Below are positions 50,578-59,467 of a stretch of DNA of 64,000 bases, in pieces. Position 1 is the first letter of the stretch, and each line of letters begins with the position of its first letter. The DNA is taken from contig NZ_SJDL01000001.1 in NCBI RefSeq assembly GCF_004327985.1, positions 186,001 to 250,000 on the forward strand. The letters are read 5' to 3'. The notes under the pieces were generated by a model. The model ran no database searches and was not told the DNA's origin. It saw only the letters and a program-made list of their open reading frames with translations. A program made the position numbers and the translations under genes. The stretch comes from Marinobacter halodurans (GTDB taxonomy: Bacteria; Pseudomonadota; Gammaproteobacteria; Pseudomonadales; Oleiphilaceae).

Positions 50578-50719
50578 GAGGGTGTTGCAAAAGCGTCGCG
50601 AGCGATAGCCAGACAAGGCGAAAATCAACGAAAGAGCGCAGTTTACGGGCTGTAAATGAGCATCTTGAGGCGATTTTCAACGCCGTATCGCTGAGCGCAG
50701 TAGCTTTTGCAACATCCTC
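50578..50719. mobile_element. MITE-like imperfect hairpin element
   Basis: A 142-base element bounded by 17-base inverted repeats (GAGGGTGTTGCAAAAGC at left; the right end matches 16 of 17). Inside, further complementary blocks (around GAGCGATA and GGCGAAAATC) make the whole element fold as a long imperfect hairpin. It has no open frame, so it would need a transposase in trans. It lies in the 351-base spacer between the divergent response regulator and alkB-like genes. I see no target-site duplication. Confidence 0.65.
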
Positions 50720-50809
50720 TTACGGTAACACGACCCGCGGCGCCCCGATCCTGTATCGTATAACCATAGCGTTTCCTGAAGTAAATGTCGTTAAGAGACG
50801 GGAATTTAT

Positions 50810-51421
50810 ATGGCCTTTGCTGTTGAAAACGAAGCCTTTTTCGATCTACCCCCGTTTCAGCTCCGCCTGGTTCATGGCGCTCTCCCGGGGACACTGGCCG
50901 ATGAACTGATGACACACCTGCCCGCAGCACTCCCCTGGTACCAGGCCCGGCTGCAGCTTTTCGGACAGTGGCACTGGTCGCCGCGACTGCAATGCTGGCT
51001 GGGAGATCCGGGGACGGCTTACCGCTATTCCGGTCACGAGATGAGGCCCGAACCCTGGCCCGCGATTCTCCAGTCGGTTCGGGAATGCGTCAGCGAACTG
51101 GCGGGAACGGCGTTCAACAGCGTGCTGTGCAACTGGTACCGCCACAGGCGTGACAGCATGGGCTGGCACAGCGACAACGAGCCGGAACTGGGCCCTGCGC
51201 CGCTGATCGCCTCATTGACACTCGGGGAAGAACGCCGGTTCCAGTTCCGGCGCACGGGCGAACGGCGCCTGTTCGCCGGCATCGACCTGCCCCATAACAG
51301 CCTGCTGATCATGCCGCCGGGATTGCAGGCCAACTACCAGCACCAGCTTCCCAAGACCCGGCGTTCAGACGGCGACCGGTTCAACCTGACCTTCCGACGG
51401 ATCGAAACCGCCACCGCCTGA
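50810..51421 (+). CDS. AlkB-like 2-oxoglutarate/Fe(II) dioxygenase
   Basis: A 203-residue AlkB-family protein. The iron ligands are His120 and Asp122 (WHSDNE) and His178 (NYQHQLPKT). Arg190 and Arg196 (GDRFNLTFRR) are placed to bind 2-oxoglutarate. NSVLCNWYRHRRDSMGWHSD resembles ALKBH2-type bacterial enzymes that demethylate alkylated DNA bases. The start is supported only by a weak GGGAA. It converges on the LonB-like gene, with 14 bases between stops. Confidence 0.9.
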   Translation: MAFAVENEAFFDLPPFQLRLVHGALPGTLADELMTHLPAALPWYQARLQLFGQWHWSPRLQCWLGDPGTAYRYSGHEMRPEPWPAILQSVRECVSELAGTAFNSVLCNWYRHRRDSMGWHSDNEPELGPAPLIASLTLGEERRFQFRRTGERRLFAGIDLPHNSLLIMPPGLQANYQHQLPKTRRSDGDRFNLTFRRIETATA

Positions 51422-51435
51422 CACGCAGCGGCGGC

Positions 51436-53874
51436 TCAGGCCTGCCCGGAATGCCCAACGTGGGGCGAGTGATGGCCGTCATGCCCGTGGCGCCGGTCGC
51501 TCGAGGCGTCCTGACGCTCATGCTCGCGCATCGTATCCAGTCGTTTCTGGATGGCGCCGAATACGGTGTTGGCCGGATAGCGTCCCTTGGCGTTGGCCTT
51601 GCCAGCCGTTTTACCCAACAGCAGTGCAATCGCCTCTTCCGCCGTTTCCACCGCGTAGACGGCAAACTTGCCCTGACGCACCGCCTGCAGGATATCGCTG
51701 TCCAGCATCAGGTTCTGGACATTGGTGGCCGGCAGGATAACCCCCTGCGAACCGGACAGCCCCTTGATCCGGCAGGTCTCGAAAAAGCCCTCGATCTTTT
51801 CGTTGGCACCGCCAATGGGCTGGACTTCACCGAACTGGTTCAGCGAGCCGGTGATCGCCAGATCCTGCCGGATCGGGATGCCGGACAGCGCAGACACCAA
51901 CGCGCACAACTCCGCCACCGAGGCGCTGTCCCCATCCACTTCACCGTAATTCTGCTCGAAGGTCAGGCTGGCGGACAGGCTCATGGGATCGGTCACCGCG
52001 AAACGCGAGGCCAGCCAGGAGGTCAGGATCATGACGCCCTTGGAATGGAGGTTGCCGCCCAGCTTCACATCCCGCTCGATGTCGATAATGTCGCCGTCGC
52101 CGTAATAACAGGTGGCGGTGATGCGGTTGGGCATACCGAATTCGAAACCGCCGGCCGACAGAACCGACAGCGCATTGACCTGGCCGACCCGGTGCCCTTC
52201 GGTCGACACCAGCGTGGTGCCGTCGCGGATGGAGTCGAAGTACTGGTCGCGGATCCGGCTGCTGCGATAGCGGGCGCTGGCCAGTGCCTGCTCCACATGG
52301 GTGGCCTGGATCATCCGCGCACCGGCATCCCGCGCCCAGAAGTCGGACTCCCGCAGCAGGTTGGCGATATCCGCCGCATGCAGCGACAGCCGCTCCTGGT
52401 GATCGGCGATGCGGGAACTGTATTCGATCACCCGGGCAACCGCCTTGCGGTCGCAGTGCAGCAGCTTCTTGTCCACCACCACGCTGGCGATGAACTTGGT
52501 GTACTGCTGCTCGCTCTCCGGCGTGCGATGCATTTCATTCTCGAAGTCCGCCGCAATGCGGAACAGCTCGGAAAACTCGGGATCGTACTCCTGCAGCAGC
52601 ATCCAGGTTTCCCGGTCGCCGAACAGCACGATCTTCACATTCAGCGGGATCGCTTCCGGTTCCAGTGAGATGGTGCCGGACAGGGTCAGCTCCCTTTCCA
52701 GGGAGTTGATCTGCAGCGACTTCGAGCGCAGGGCCCGCTTGAGGCCATCCCAGACGAACGGCTGCTCCAGCACCTTGATGGCGTCCATCAACAGGTAGCC
52801 CCCGTTCGCCTTGTGCAGACTGCCGGGCCGGATCAGCGAGAAATCGGTAAACACCGTGCCCTTGAAGGTGACGTTCTCCACATAGCCGAACAGGCTGTGG
52901 TAGGTGGGATTGTCCTCGACAATCACCGGCACCTTGCGCTCCTTGTGATGGACCATAAGGTTGATCTGGTAGCGCCGCGGCATCTTGCGATCCAGCGAGG
53001 CGTAGGCCATGGCCGCCTGCTCCTCGCTGTCCTCCAGGAAGATATCCAGGTTGTCCGCCAGATCCTTGCGCACCGACTCGAGGTAGTCGACGATTTCCGG
53101 CAACGCCTTGTACTTGGCCACCAGCTCATCCAGCTGGTGGCCGGTGATGCTCTCCAGGGTCTCCTCGTTCAGCGCCTGCTGCTTGTCCGCGTATTCCTGT
53201 TCCAGATCGGCAACCTTGCGCAGCGCGGCCCGGAGTTTCTTCTCCAGCTTGTTGATGGCATCCTCGAACGCCTGACGCTGGACCTCGGTCAGGGCCGCAA
53301 AACTCTCCTGGGTGTGGGGCTCGTCGCCGTTCATGGCAATCAGCCGGTAGCCGCCCGGCGTGCTCACGCTGAGGCTGACTTTCTTGCGTTTGGCCTGGCG
53401 CGCCACCTTGTCCAGTTCCTGTTCCTGAAGGTTGCCGAAATCGTTCTTGAGCTTCTCGGCACGCTCCAGGAAGCTGTCCCCCTCGAACGTCTGCGGAATC
53501 AGCTTGGTCAGGCGCAGCATCAGACGATCCATGTCCTGCTTGAGTTCCTGCCCCTCGCCGGCCGGCAGCCGCAGCACCCGGGGCGAACGGGGGTCGTCGA
53601 AGTTGGCGACGTAGCACCAGTCGTGGCTCTGGTATTCCCGGTTCGCGTGATGCTCCAGGTAGCGCAGCATCATGGTCCGCTTACCGAGACCGTTGCGGCC
53701 AACGGCATAGACGTTATAGCCGCCGTGCGGCATGGCCAGGGCAAACCGGACCGCTTCCTGGGCCCGGTTCTGGCCCACGATTTCCTCGAGCGGCTCAAGC
53801 TGGCGCGTGGTCTTGAAGCTGAAGTTGCGGGTATCGCAATGTCTGTAGAGCTGATTGAGTGGCAGAGACTTCAA
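51436..53874 (-). CDS. LonB-type ATP-dependent protease
   Basis: An 812-residue Lon-related protease with an AAA module (Walker A GRNGLGKRT) and a C-terminal Lon peptidase domain. Catalytic Ser650 is in GDSAS and Lys693 in NEKIEGFF, 43 residues apart as in Lon. A long helical insert (about residues 120-270) separates the ATPase elements. It lacks the Lon N-terminal substrate domain. The C-terminus is a His-rich tail (HGHDGHHSPHVGH). A TTG start at 53874 with AGGA upstream is chosen. GTG (53925) and a TTG at 54006 are also in frame, so the N-terminus is uncertain. Confidence 0.88.
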   Translation of the reverse strand: MKSLPLNQLYRHCDTRNFSFKTTRQLEPLEEIVGQNRAQEAVRFALAMPHGGYNVYAVGRNGLGKRTMMLRYLEHHANREYQSHDWCYVANFDDPRSPRVLRLPAGEGQELKQDMDRLMLRLTKLIPQTFEGDSFLERAEKLKNDFGNLQEQELDKVARQAKRKKVSLSVSTPGGYRLIAMNGDEPHTQESFAALTEVQRQAFEDAINKLEKKLRAALRKVADLEQEYADKQQALNEETLESITGHQLDELVAKYKALPEIVDYLESVRKDLADNLDIFLEDSEEQAAMAYASLDRKMPRRYQINLMVHHKERKVPVIVEDNPTYHSLFGYVENVTFKGTVFTDFSLIRPGSLHKANGGYLLMDAIKVLEQPFVWDGLKRALRSKSLQINSLERELTLSGTISLEPEAIPLNVKIVLFGDRETWMLLQEYDPEFSELFRIAADFENEMHRTPESEQQYTKFIASVVVDKKLLHCDRKAVARVIEYSSRIADHQERLSLHAADIANLLRESDFWARDAGARMIQATHVEQALASARYRSSRIRDQYFDSIRDGTTLVSTEGHRVGQVNALSVLSAGGFEFGMPNRITATCYYGDGDIIDIERDVKLGGNLHSKGVMILTSWLASRFAVTDPMSLSASLTFEQNYGEVDGDSASVAELCALVSALSGIPIRQDLAITGSLNQFGEVQPIGGANEKIEGFFETCRIKGLSGSQGVILPATNVQNLMLDSDILQAVRQGKFAVYAVETAEEAIALLLGKTAGKANAKGRYPANTVFGAIQKRLDTMREHERQDASSDRRHGHDGHHSPHVGHSGQA

Positions 53875-54081
53875 GATGCCGTCCTGTGTCGGAAAAATGA
53901 TGCAAGGCGGGAATCCGGGGCTCACGGATGCCTCGCCAAAAGGATGATGCTGAGCATTGTAGAAGGAGAAGGCCGCGCTGTCCTCACCCGCAACCATCAC
54001 GGGCAAAATGTGTTCAAGTTTTGCACAATCCGGCCGATGACACGTAAAATGACAGCCGATGACAACGTGAGGTTACGGCCC

Positions 54082-54369
54082 ATGGAGATATCGCGTTCCA
54101 ACCCTTATGGCCTGACAGCGCTGGATCGCCGGAAATCCGGACAGCAACAGCGAACCCCCGATGCGCAGAATATTGCGCCAACCCCACAGAACCGACCGCT
54201 GGACCGCCGCACCCGGCCCGATCGCCGGCGCCGCCAGGAGGCGTTCGAAGGCCCGGACCGCCGGAAACGCCGCAGCGGCCGCCGCCGTCCGTCACTGCTT
54301 GATGCCCGCACGGCACGACCGACCAGCGCCGAGGATCGCCGTGGCGAGAGACTGGACACCTCCGCATGA
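54082..54369 (+). CDS. Small Arg/Asp-rich protein with repeated DRR motifs
   Basis: A 95-residue, very basic protein starting at ATG 54082 with GAGG 9 bases upstream. The pattern D-R-R recurs (LDRRKSG, LDRRTRPDRRRRQ, GPDRRKRRSGRRR, EDRRGERLD). It has no membrane segment. Such composition suggests a disordered nucleic-acid- or membrane-surface-binding protein, but I know of no function. It is divergent from the LonB-like gene. Confidence 0.5.
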   Translation: MEISRSNPYGLTALDRRKSGQQQRTPDAQNIAPTPQNRPLDRRTRPDRRRRQEAFEGPDRRKRRSGRRRPSLLDARTARPTSAEDRRGERLDTSA

Positions 54370-54510
54370 GCGGCAATGACGCCTCACTCACTTTTGAGAC
54401 ATTTGTCACAGATGCCCGGATGGGCGTTTTCCTGCCGGGAGTGCCGGTTCTAAACTGACTGTTCCGCGACTGTTCAAAACGACAACGACAAAAACGTGGA
54501 AGCCGGTGTT

Positions 54511-54888
54511 ATGGAAATGAATCCTGCAGACCGCCGCATCAAGGATCGCTACGAAGCCCTCTGCCTGAGAGTACGCCTGACAGAGCGCGGATTCTTCGGT
54601 CGGCAGAAGGCACAGACCGACGTCCAGTGCCTGGACATCAACCGCTACGGCATGGCCGCGCTGTCCCCCCGCCCAATCCCCGCCGGCAGCCGGCTGCTGC
54701 TGGATTTCTCCGGCAAGTACATTTCCGAATCCCGGGTGGCCGCCCGGATCGTCAGCAGCCACCCCTTCCGGACCGGCTATCGGCTGAGCATCCAGTTCAG
54801 CTACTGCCAAGAGCGCAGGCGCTATTCCCGCGACGTGGACAACGCCCTGTCCCGGATCGAGGGTTTCTATAACCAACTGGCCAGCTAA
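54511..54888 (+). CDS. PilZ-domain c-di-GMP receptor-like protein
   Basis: A 125-residue single-domain protein. The PilZ c-di-GMP motif is recognisable as R-R-x-x-x-R (ADRRIKDRYEA) and, about 35 residues later, D-x-N-x-x-G (CLDINRYGMA). The second element departs slightly from the usual (D/N)-x-S-x-x-G. It may bind c-di-GMP and act on motility or another target. ATG at 54511 is preferred; ATG 54517 and an earlier GTG are in frame. Confidence 0.8.
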   Translation: MEMNPADRRIKDRYEALCLRVRLTERGFFGRQKAQTDVQCLDINRYGMAALSPRPIPAGSRLLLDFSGKYISESRVAARIVSSHPFRTGYRLSIQFSYCQERRRYSRDVDNALSRIEGFYNQLAS

Positions 54889-54911
54889 CCTGACCGGAAG
54901 CCTCGCCGGGC

Positions 54912-55373
54912 TCAGAACATCCCGGCATCCAGCCCTGCCGCCACGTAAAGCCCCAATTCCTCGCACTGGCTTTCAAACGCCGGATCGTAGTCGCCCCGGC
55001 ACAGCACCGGATCCTGCACCAATCGCCAGCGCAGCCCGGCGGTGATCGACTCGATGGCCCGGCGGGTGCCGGTGCCGTCATGCCCCGCCCGGATATAGAA
55101 CGCAAACGGCAGCCCCTGGGTTTTCTCAAGGCACGGGTAATAGCTGCGGTCGAAAAAGTCCTTGAGCGCGCCGCTCATGTAGCCGAGGTTCTCCGTCGTT
55201 CCCAGGATAATGGCGTCACAGGCCAGTACGTCGTCGGGCCCGGCATCCAACGGCGCCCTGACGCGCACGGCCACATCCTCGATTTCCGGATGGCGGGCGC
55301 CACGTTCCACCGCCTGGAGCAACGTCCGGGTATTGGGGGACGGGGCATGGGCGACAATCAACAGCTGCTTCAT
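54912..55373 (-). CDS. Flavodoxin-like/NADPH-dependent FMN reductase family protein
   Basis: A 153-residue protein with a flavodoxin-type beta-alpha fold: MKQLLIVAHAPSPNTRTLLQ binds the FMN phosphate, and GTTENLGYMSGALKDFFDRS holds the isoalloxazine loop. Members reduce FMN or quinones. The physiological electron acceptor is not shown by the sequence. Confidence 0.82.
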   Translation of the reverse strand: MKQLLIVAHAPSPNTRTLLQAVERGARHPEIEDVAVRVRAPLDAGPDDVLACDAIILGTTENLGYMSGALKDFFDRSYYPCLEKTQGLPFAFYIRAGHDGTGTRRAIESITAGLRWRLVQDPVLCRGDYDPAFESQCEELGLYVAAGLDAGMF

Positions 55374-55581
55374 GGATCGACGGATCTCCAGTCAATGTTC
55401 TCCTCCCACTTTGCCGCCCCCGGCTGCTTGGGACAAGGACCTGTCGTGTGAGTGCCGACTATCGCCAGCCCGTTGGACATATCACGATCTTTTACAGTCT
55501 CGCCTGCCATTTTGGCTACACTGGAGCCCGGTCCGGCTTACCAATCGACATCGTCGACAGACAAGGAATGGTCACCCGCCC

Positions 55582-56643
55582 ATGAATGACAACATACCCC
55601 TCTCGGCCAGGGCCCATGCCCAGCCGCACCGAAAAGCCGTCCTGATCGCGCTGCTGTGGATCACCATGGCCGCGGGCGCCGTCTTTGCAACGCTGAACCT
55701 CCGCGCCGGGAACCTGCCGCTGGCCGTGGTTGAAATCGCCATGGCCAGCTATTCGCTGTTCCTGATGTGGGCCGTGCGCCGGACCCGCCACCTGGACCGG
55801 TGGCTGCTGGCCTACAGCCTGCCCTTCTTCAGCGCCATGATGTTCGCGCTGTATGTGCCGCGCTCCACGGTCTCGGTTTTTGGCTGGATCCTGCTGGTGC
55901 CGATCCTGTCGCACCTGCTGCACGGGCGGAAGCTGGGGCTGGCCATATCGCTGTTCTTCACCGGCATCGGGGCGGTCATTTTCCTGTTCAGGTTCCACGA
56001 TTCGCCGCTGTACATGGAGCCCATTCCCCTGTTGAACATGGGCATCCTGACGCTGTGCGTCCTGACGTTTTCCCACGTTTACGAGGTGAGCCGGGAACGC
56101 TCCGAAAACAAACTGCTGAGACTGGCCCGCACCGACTTCCTGACGGGACTGGCCAACCGGGTCATGTTCGAGGAGATGTTTGAGAAGGAAAAACACCGTG
56201 CCCAACGGGAGTTGACCCCGCTGTCGCTGATCCTGCTGGACCTGGATTTCTTCAAGAGCGTCAACGACCGGTATGGCCATGAAATGGGCGACCGGGTCCT
56301 TGTCCATGTGGCCCGCCTGATCCGCAAGCGCCTGCGTCTGAGCGACCTGGCCTGTCGCTTCGGAGGCGAGGAGTTTGCCATCATCCTGCCGGATACCCAC
56401 ATCCGGCAGGCAATGGCGGTGGCCGAACAGTTGAGGGCGACCGTCGCCGACCACCCGCTGGTCGATGAGGACACCACCATCAAGCAGACCATGAGCCTGG
56501 GGGTGGCCGAAATCGGCCCCGACGGCAGCACCCTGGAAGACCTGCTGGCACAGGCCGATGAGCGGCTCTACATGGCCAAGGGCAAGGGGCGTAACCAGGT
56601 CGTGGGTCCGCTGTGGATCGACACGGAAACCGCGGATGCCTGA
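55582..56643 (+). CDS. Membrane diguanylate cyclase (GGDEF) with I-site
   Basis: A 353-residue protein with about six membrane helices in the first 170 residues followed by a GGDEF domain. The active site GGEEF is at 261-265. The inhibitory RxxD site (RLSD, 252-255) lies exactly five residues before it, so the enzyme should be feedback-inhibited by c-di-GMP. It makes c-di-GMP from GTP. ATG at 55582 is chosen although its ribosome-binding site (AAGGA) is rather far upstream. The PilZ protein gene is about 0.7 kb away. Confidence 0.9.
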   Translation: MNDNIPLSARAHAQPHRKAVLIALLWITMAAGAVFATLNLRAGNLPLAVVEIAMASYSLFLMWAVRRTRHLDRWLLAYSLPFFSAMMFALYVPRSTVSVFGWILLVPILSHLLHGRKLGLAISLFFTGIGAVIFLFRFHDSPLYMEPIPLLNMGILTLCVLTFSHVYEVSRERSENKLLRLARTDFLTGLANRVMFEEMFEKEKHRAQRELTPLSLILLDLDFFKSVNDRYGHEMGDRVLVHVARLIRKRLRLSDLACRFGGEEFAIILPDTHIRQAMAVAEQLRATVADHPLVDEDTTIKQTMSLGVAEIGPDGSTLEDLLAQADERLYMAKGKGRNQVVGPLWIDTETADA

Positions 56644-56695
56644 AATCCCGCCGGGATAACTCGAAGACGGGACGTTCGATCCAGGGCCCCGATAA

Positions 56696-56728
56696 CAAAA
56701 CACCCTCCCGGCGAACCGGCAGGGTGTT
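56696..56728 (-). terminator. Terminator of recA
   Basis: AACACCCT and AGGGTGTT (56699-56706, 56721-56728) with an inner CCGG-CGAA-CCGG form a long stem. On the minus strand it ends in TTTTGTT. It lies 28 bases after the recA stop. No recX follows. Confidence 0.88.
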
Positions 56729-56755
56729 CTATCAGAGCGTCAGTGACACCTGGCT

Positions 56756-57808
56756 TCAGAGCAGCTCGCCGCTCTTTTCAGCCTCGGCGTCAGCGGGCGC
56801 GGCCTTTTCCTTGCTGGTCGGCTTCGGCATCAGCTTCTCGCGGATCTTGGCTTCGATTTCGTGGGCGATATCCAGGTTCTCTTCCAGGAACTTGCAGGCG
56901 TTGGCCTTGCCCTGGCCAATCTTGTCGCCGTTGTAGCTGTACCAGGCACCCGACTTGTCGACGAAGCCTTCCTTCACGCCCAGGTCCACCACTTCGGCCA
57001 TGTGGTAGATGCCCTTGCCGTACATGATCTGGAACTCGGCCTGCTTGAACGGCGGGGAGACCTTGTTCTTGACCACTTTCACGCGGGTTTCGTTGCCCAC
57101 GACCTCGTCGCCTTCCTTCACGGCGCCAATACGGCGGATATCCAGACGAACCGAGGAGTAGAACTTCAACGCGTTACCGCCGGTGGTGGTTTCGGGGCTG
57201 CCGAACATGACGCCGATCTTCATGCGGATCTGGTTGATGAAGACCATCAGGCAGTTGGCGTGCTTGACGTTACCGGTCAGCTTCCGCAACGCCTGGGACA
57301 TCAGGCGCGCCTGCAGGCCCACGTGGGAATCGCCCATCTCGCCTTCGATTTCCGCCTTGGGTGTCAGGGCCGCCACGGAGTCGACGATGATGACGTCGAT
57401 GGCGTTGGAGCGCACCAGCATGTCGGCGATTTCCAGCGCCTGCTCACCGGTGTCCGGCTGGGACACCAGCAGGTCGTCGACGTTGACACCCAGCTTCTCG
57501 GCGTAGACCGGATCCAGCGCGTGCTCGGCATCGACGAAGGCGCAGGTCTTGCCGGCCTTCTGGGCTTCGGCGATCACCTGCAGGGTCAATGTGGTTTTAC
57601 CGGAGCTTTCCGGGCCATAGATCTCGACGATCCGTCCGTATGGCAGTCCGCCAATGCCCAGGGCAACGTCCAGCCCCAGGGAGCCGGTGGATACCGCGGG
57701 AATGGCTTCACGGGGCTGATCGCCCATCTTCATGACCGCGCCCTTGCCGAACTGACGCTCAATCTGGCTCAGAGCCGCGCTCAACGCCTTCTTACGGTTG
57801 TCTTCCAT
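56756..57808 (-). CDS. recA: Recombinase RecA
   Basis: A 350-residue recombinase and SOS co-protease. Walker A is [10 protein letters not shown] (about residue 66), MAW and Walker B elements ([20 protein letters not shown]) and the L2 loop region ([18 protein letters not shown]) are intact. The C-terminal tail is acidic ([10 protein letters not shown]). A LexA box lies upstream. It is transcribed alone between its own promoter and the terminator. Confidence 0.98.
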   Translation of the reverse strand: MEDNRKKALSAALSQIERQFGKGAVMKMGDQPREAIPAVSTGSLGLDVALGIGGLPYGRIVEIYGPESSGKTTLTLQVIAEAQKAGKTCAFVDAEHALDPVYAEKLGVNVDDLLVSQPDTGEQALEIADMLVRSNAIDVIIVDSVAALTPKAEIEGEMGDSHVGLQARLMSQALRKLTGNVKHANCLMVFINQIRMKIGVMFGSPETTTGGNALKFYSSVRLDIRRIGAVKEGDEVVGNETRVKVVKNKVSPPFKQAEFQIMYGKGIYHMAEVVDLGVKEGFVDKSGAWYSYNGDKIGQGKANACKFLEENLDIAHEIEAKIREKLMPKPTSKEKAAPADAEAEKSGELL

Positions 57809-57892
57809 CGCTGCGAAAACCTCATCTTGCTGTGCCGCCTGACGGCATGATCGGAAATGTCCTGTCTGGAAGCCTCTTATACAGGGTCCAGA

Positions 57893-57908
57893 CTGTATAT
57901 TTGAACAG
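57893..57908 (-). promoter_or_regulatory. LexA (SOS) box of recA
   Basis: CTGTATATTTGAACAG is a canonical LexA box (CTG-N10-CAG with A/T-rich centre), 85 bases upstream of the recA start. A TATAAG -10 hexamer follows at 57876-57881 region on the minus strand, placing the operator over the -35 region so that LexA blocks transcription until DNA damage. Confidence 0.93.
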
Positions 57909-57953
57909 TATTAAAACACAACAGGTCCCGGCGTCCAAGTGTCGTGTTTTCGA

Positions 57954-58454
57954 CTATGTTTCTTTCAGAAACTGCGTGACGCCTTCCAGGACAAACTGCA
58001 CCGCCTGGCGCCGCACCGCATCGCGATCGCCGTCGAAATGCCGCACCACGCACTGGGTATCCTCTACCGACTGCCCCCAGGCAAACCAGACCGTTCCCAC
58101 AGGCTTGTCCTCGGAGCCGCCGCCCGGCCCGGCGACACCGCTGATGGCGACGGCCACATCGGCACCGGTCGCTACCAGCGCTCCGGCAACCATTTCCCGG
58201 ACGACCGGTTCGCTGACGGCGCCGTGTTCCACCAGTGCCGTCTCACTGACGCCCAACAGGCCCCGCTTGGCATCGTTGGAATAGGTCACCAGGCCACTGT
58301 GCACATAGTCCGAACTCCCGGCCCGATCGGTCAGGACCTTGGCGACCCAGCCCCCGGTGCAGCTTTCCGCCGTGGTGATCATCTGCCCGCGCTGGCGCAA
58401 CAGGTCGCCCAGCTCGGCCGCGCTGTTAAAGAGGGTATCATCGGAAACGGTCAT
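57954..58454 (-). CDS. pncC: Nicotinamide-nucleotide amidase (CinA C-terminal domain family)
   Basis: A 166-residue PncC/CinA-C enzyme that deamidates nicotinamide mononucleotide to nicotinate mononucleotide in NAD salvage. MITTAESCTGGWVAKVLTD (about residues 24-42) and AISGVAGPGGGSEDKPVGTV are diagnostic. The Met at 58454 is chosen; the frame extends to 58493 without family sequence. It is immediately upstream of recA, as in many gammaproteobacteria. Confidence 0.93.
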   Translation of the reverse strand: MTVSDDTLFNSAAELGDLLRQRGQMITTAESCTGGWVAKVLTDRAGSSDYVHSGLVTYSNDAKRGLLGVSETALVEHGAVSEPVVREMVAGALVATGADVAVAISGVAGPGGGSEDKPVGTVWFAWGQSVEDTQCVVRHFDGDRDAVRRQAVQFVLEGVTQFLKET

Positions 58455-58556
58455 GTATCGGAAACTCCGGGCAGCGGTCAGCGAAGGCCCCATTCTTTCG
58501 ATATGGAGCGCCCGCGTCTACCCCTTCCCGGATGCTTTTCGACAAGCCGGCGGGAT

Positions 58557-59462
58557 TCAGGCATTTGCGGATTTCGGCGGCTTTTCACCAAGGGGCATAA
58601 CGTCGACTTCCACCACCAGGTCGTGGCGGCCACCGCCGCTCATCAATCCCTTGAGCGGAACCACGTCGGCGTAGTCCCGGCCAAAGGCGACGGTGATGTG
58701 CCGTTCGTCCGGCATCAGGTCGTTGGTGGGGTCGAAATCCACCCAGCCCAACGAGGGGTCGTAGACACTGAACCAGGCGTGGGAGGCATCGGCACCGACC
58801 AGTCGCGGCCGGCCCGGCGGCGGTATGGTTTCCAGGTAGCCGCTGACGTAGCAGGCCGGAAAACCGAGGGAACGCAGGGCGCTGATGGCCAAGTGGGCGA
58901 AGTCCTGGCACACCCCCCGACGCGCCTTGAGCACCTCATCCACCGGCGTCGCCAGTGTGGTGAATCCCGGGTCATAGGTGAACTCACTGAAAATGCGGTG
59001 GGTCAGTTGACGCGTCGCTTCCAGCAGCGGAACGCCCGGCTGGAAGATATCCCGGGCAAATGCCGCCAGTTCCGGATCTATCGGCGCCATCCGGGAACCC
59101 ACCTGCAGCAGCCGGGCCTGCAGCGCCTGGCGACGGGTATCGCCAGCCAGTTGCTGCAACGCCTGCTCCCAGGGCAGTGAACGTGCCGGCACCTGCTCCA
59201 ACCCACGCGGCATCACCTCCACCTGACTGGTCACGTTCACCTCCAGCTCCCGGTGCAGCGAATTCACATGGAAGAAGGTATAGAGGTTGCCGAAAAAGTC
59301 CGGGTGATTGTAGAGGCTGCTGGGCGTCGGTGTGACCGTCAGCCGGCTGGACGCCACCTTCTGGTACAACAGCCCACGGGGTAACAGGCAGCCACGATTA
59401 TAGCTGTTGGCGATATCCTGTTCGTAGGTGTAGCGCGTCAGATGGGAGATCCTGTATTTCAT
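58557..59462 (-). CDS. Transglutaminase-like protein of the ATP-grasp/alpha-E operon
   Basis: A 301-residue protein with an N-terminal bacterial transglutaminase-associated domain and a papain-like transglutaminase core. The catalytic triad is Cys185 (RRGVCQDFAH), His228 (ADASHAWFSVY) and Asp244 (VDFDPTND). The family often works as a protease or amidase rather than a true cross-linker. It starts 5 bases after the stop of the ATP-grasp/alpha-E fusion, so coupled translation is likely. No signal peptide is seen. Confidence 0.9.
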   Translation of the reverse strand: MKYRISHLTRYTYEQDIANSYNRGCLLPRGLLYQKVASSRLTVTPTPSSLYNHPDFFGNLYTFFHVNSLHRELEVNVTSQVEVMPRGLEQVPARSLPWEQALQQLAGDTRRQALQARLLQVGSRMAPIDPELAAFARDIFQPGVPLLEATRQLTHRIFSEFTYDPGFTTLATPVDEVLKARRGVCQDFAHLAISALRSLGFPACYVSGYLETIPPPGRPRLVGADASHAWFSVYDPSLGWVDFDPTNDLMPDERHITVAFGRDYADVVPLKGLMSGGGRHDLVVEVDVMPLGEKPPKSANA

Positions 59463-59467
59463 CGGTC

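Noticed and set aside
52813-54081. Upstream extension of the DRR-protein frame
   Set aside because: The extension is antisense to the LonB-like gene. Only the part from ATG 54082 lies outside it and has a ribosome-binding site.
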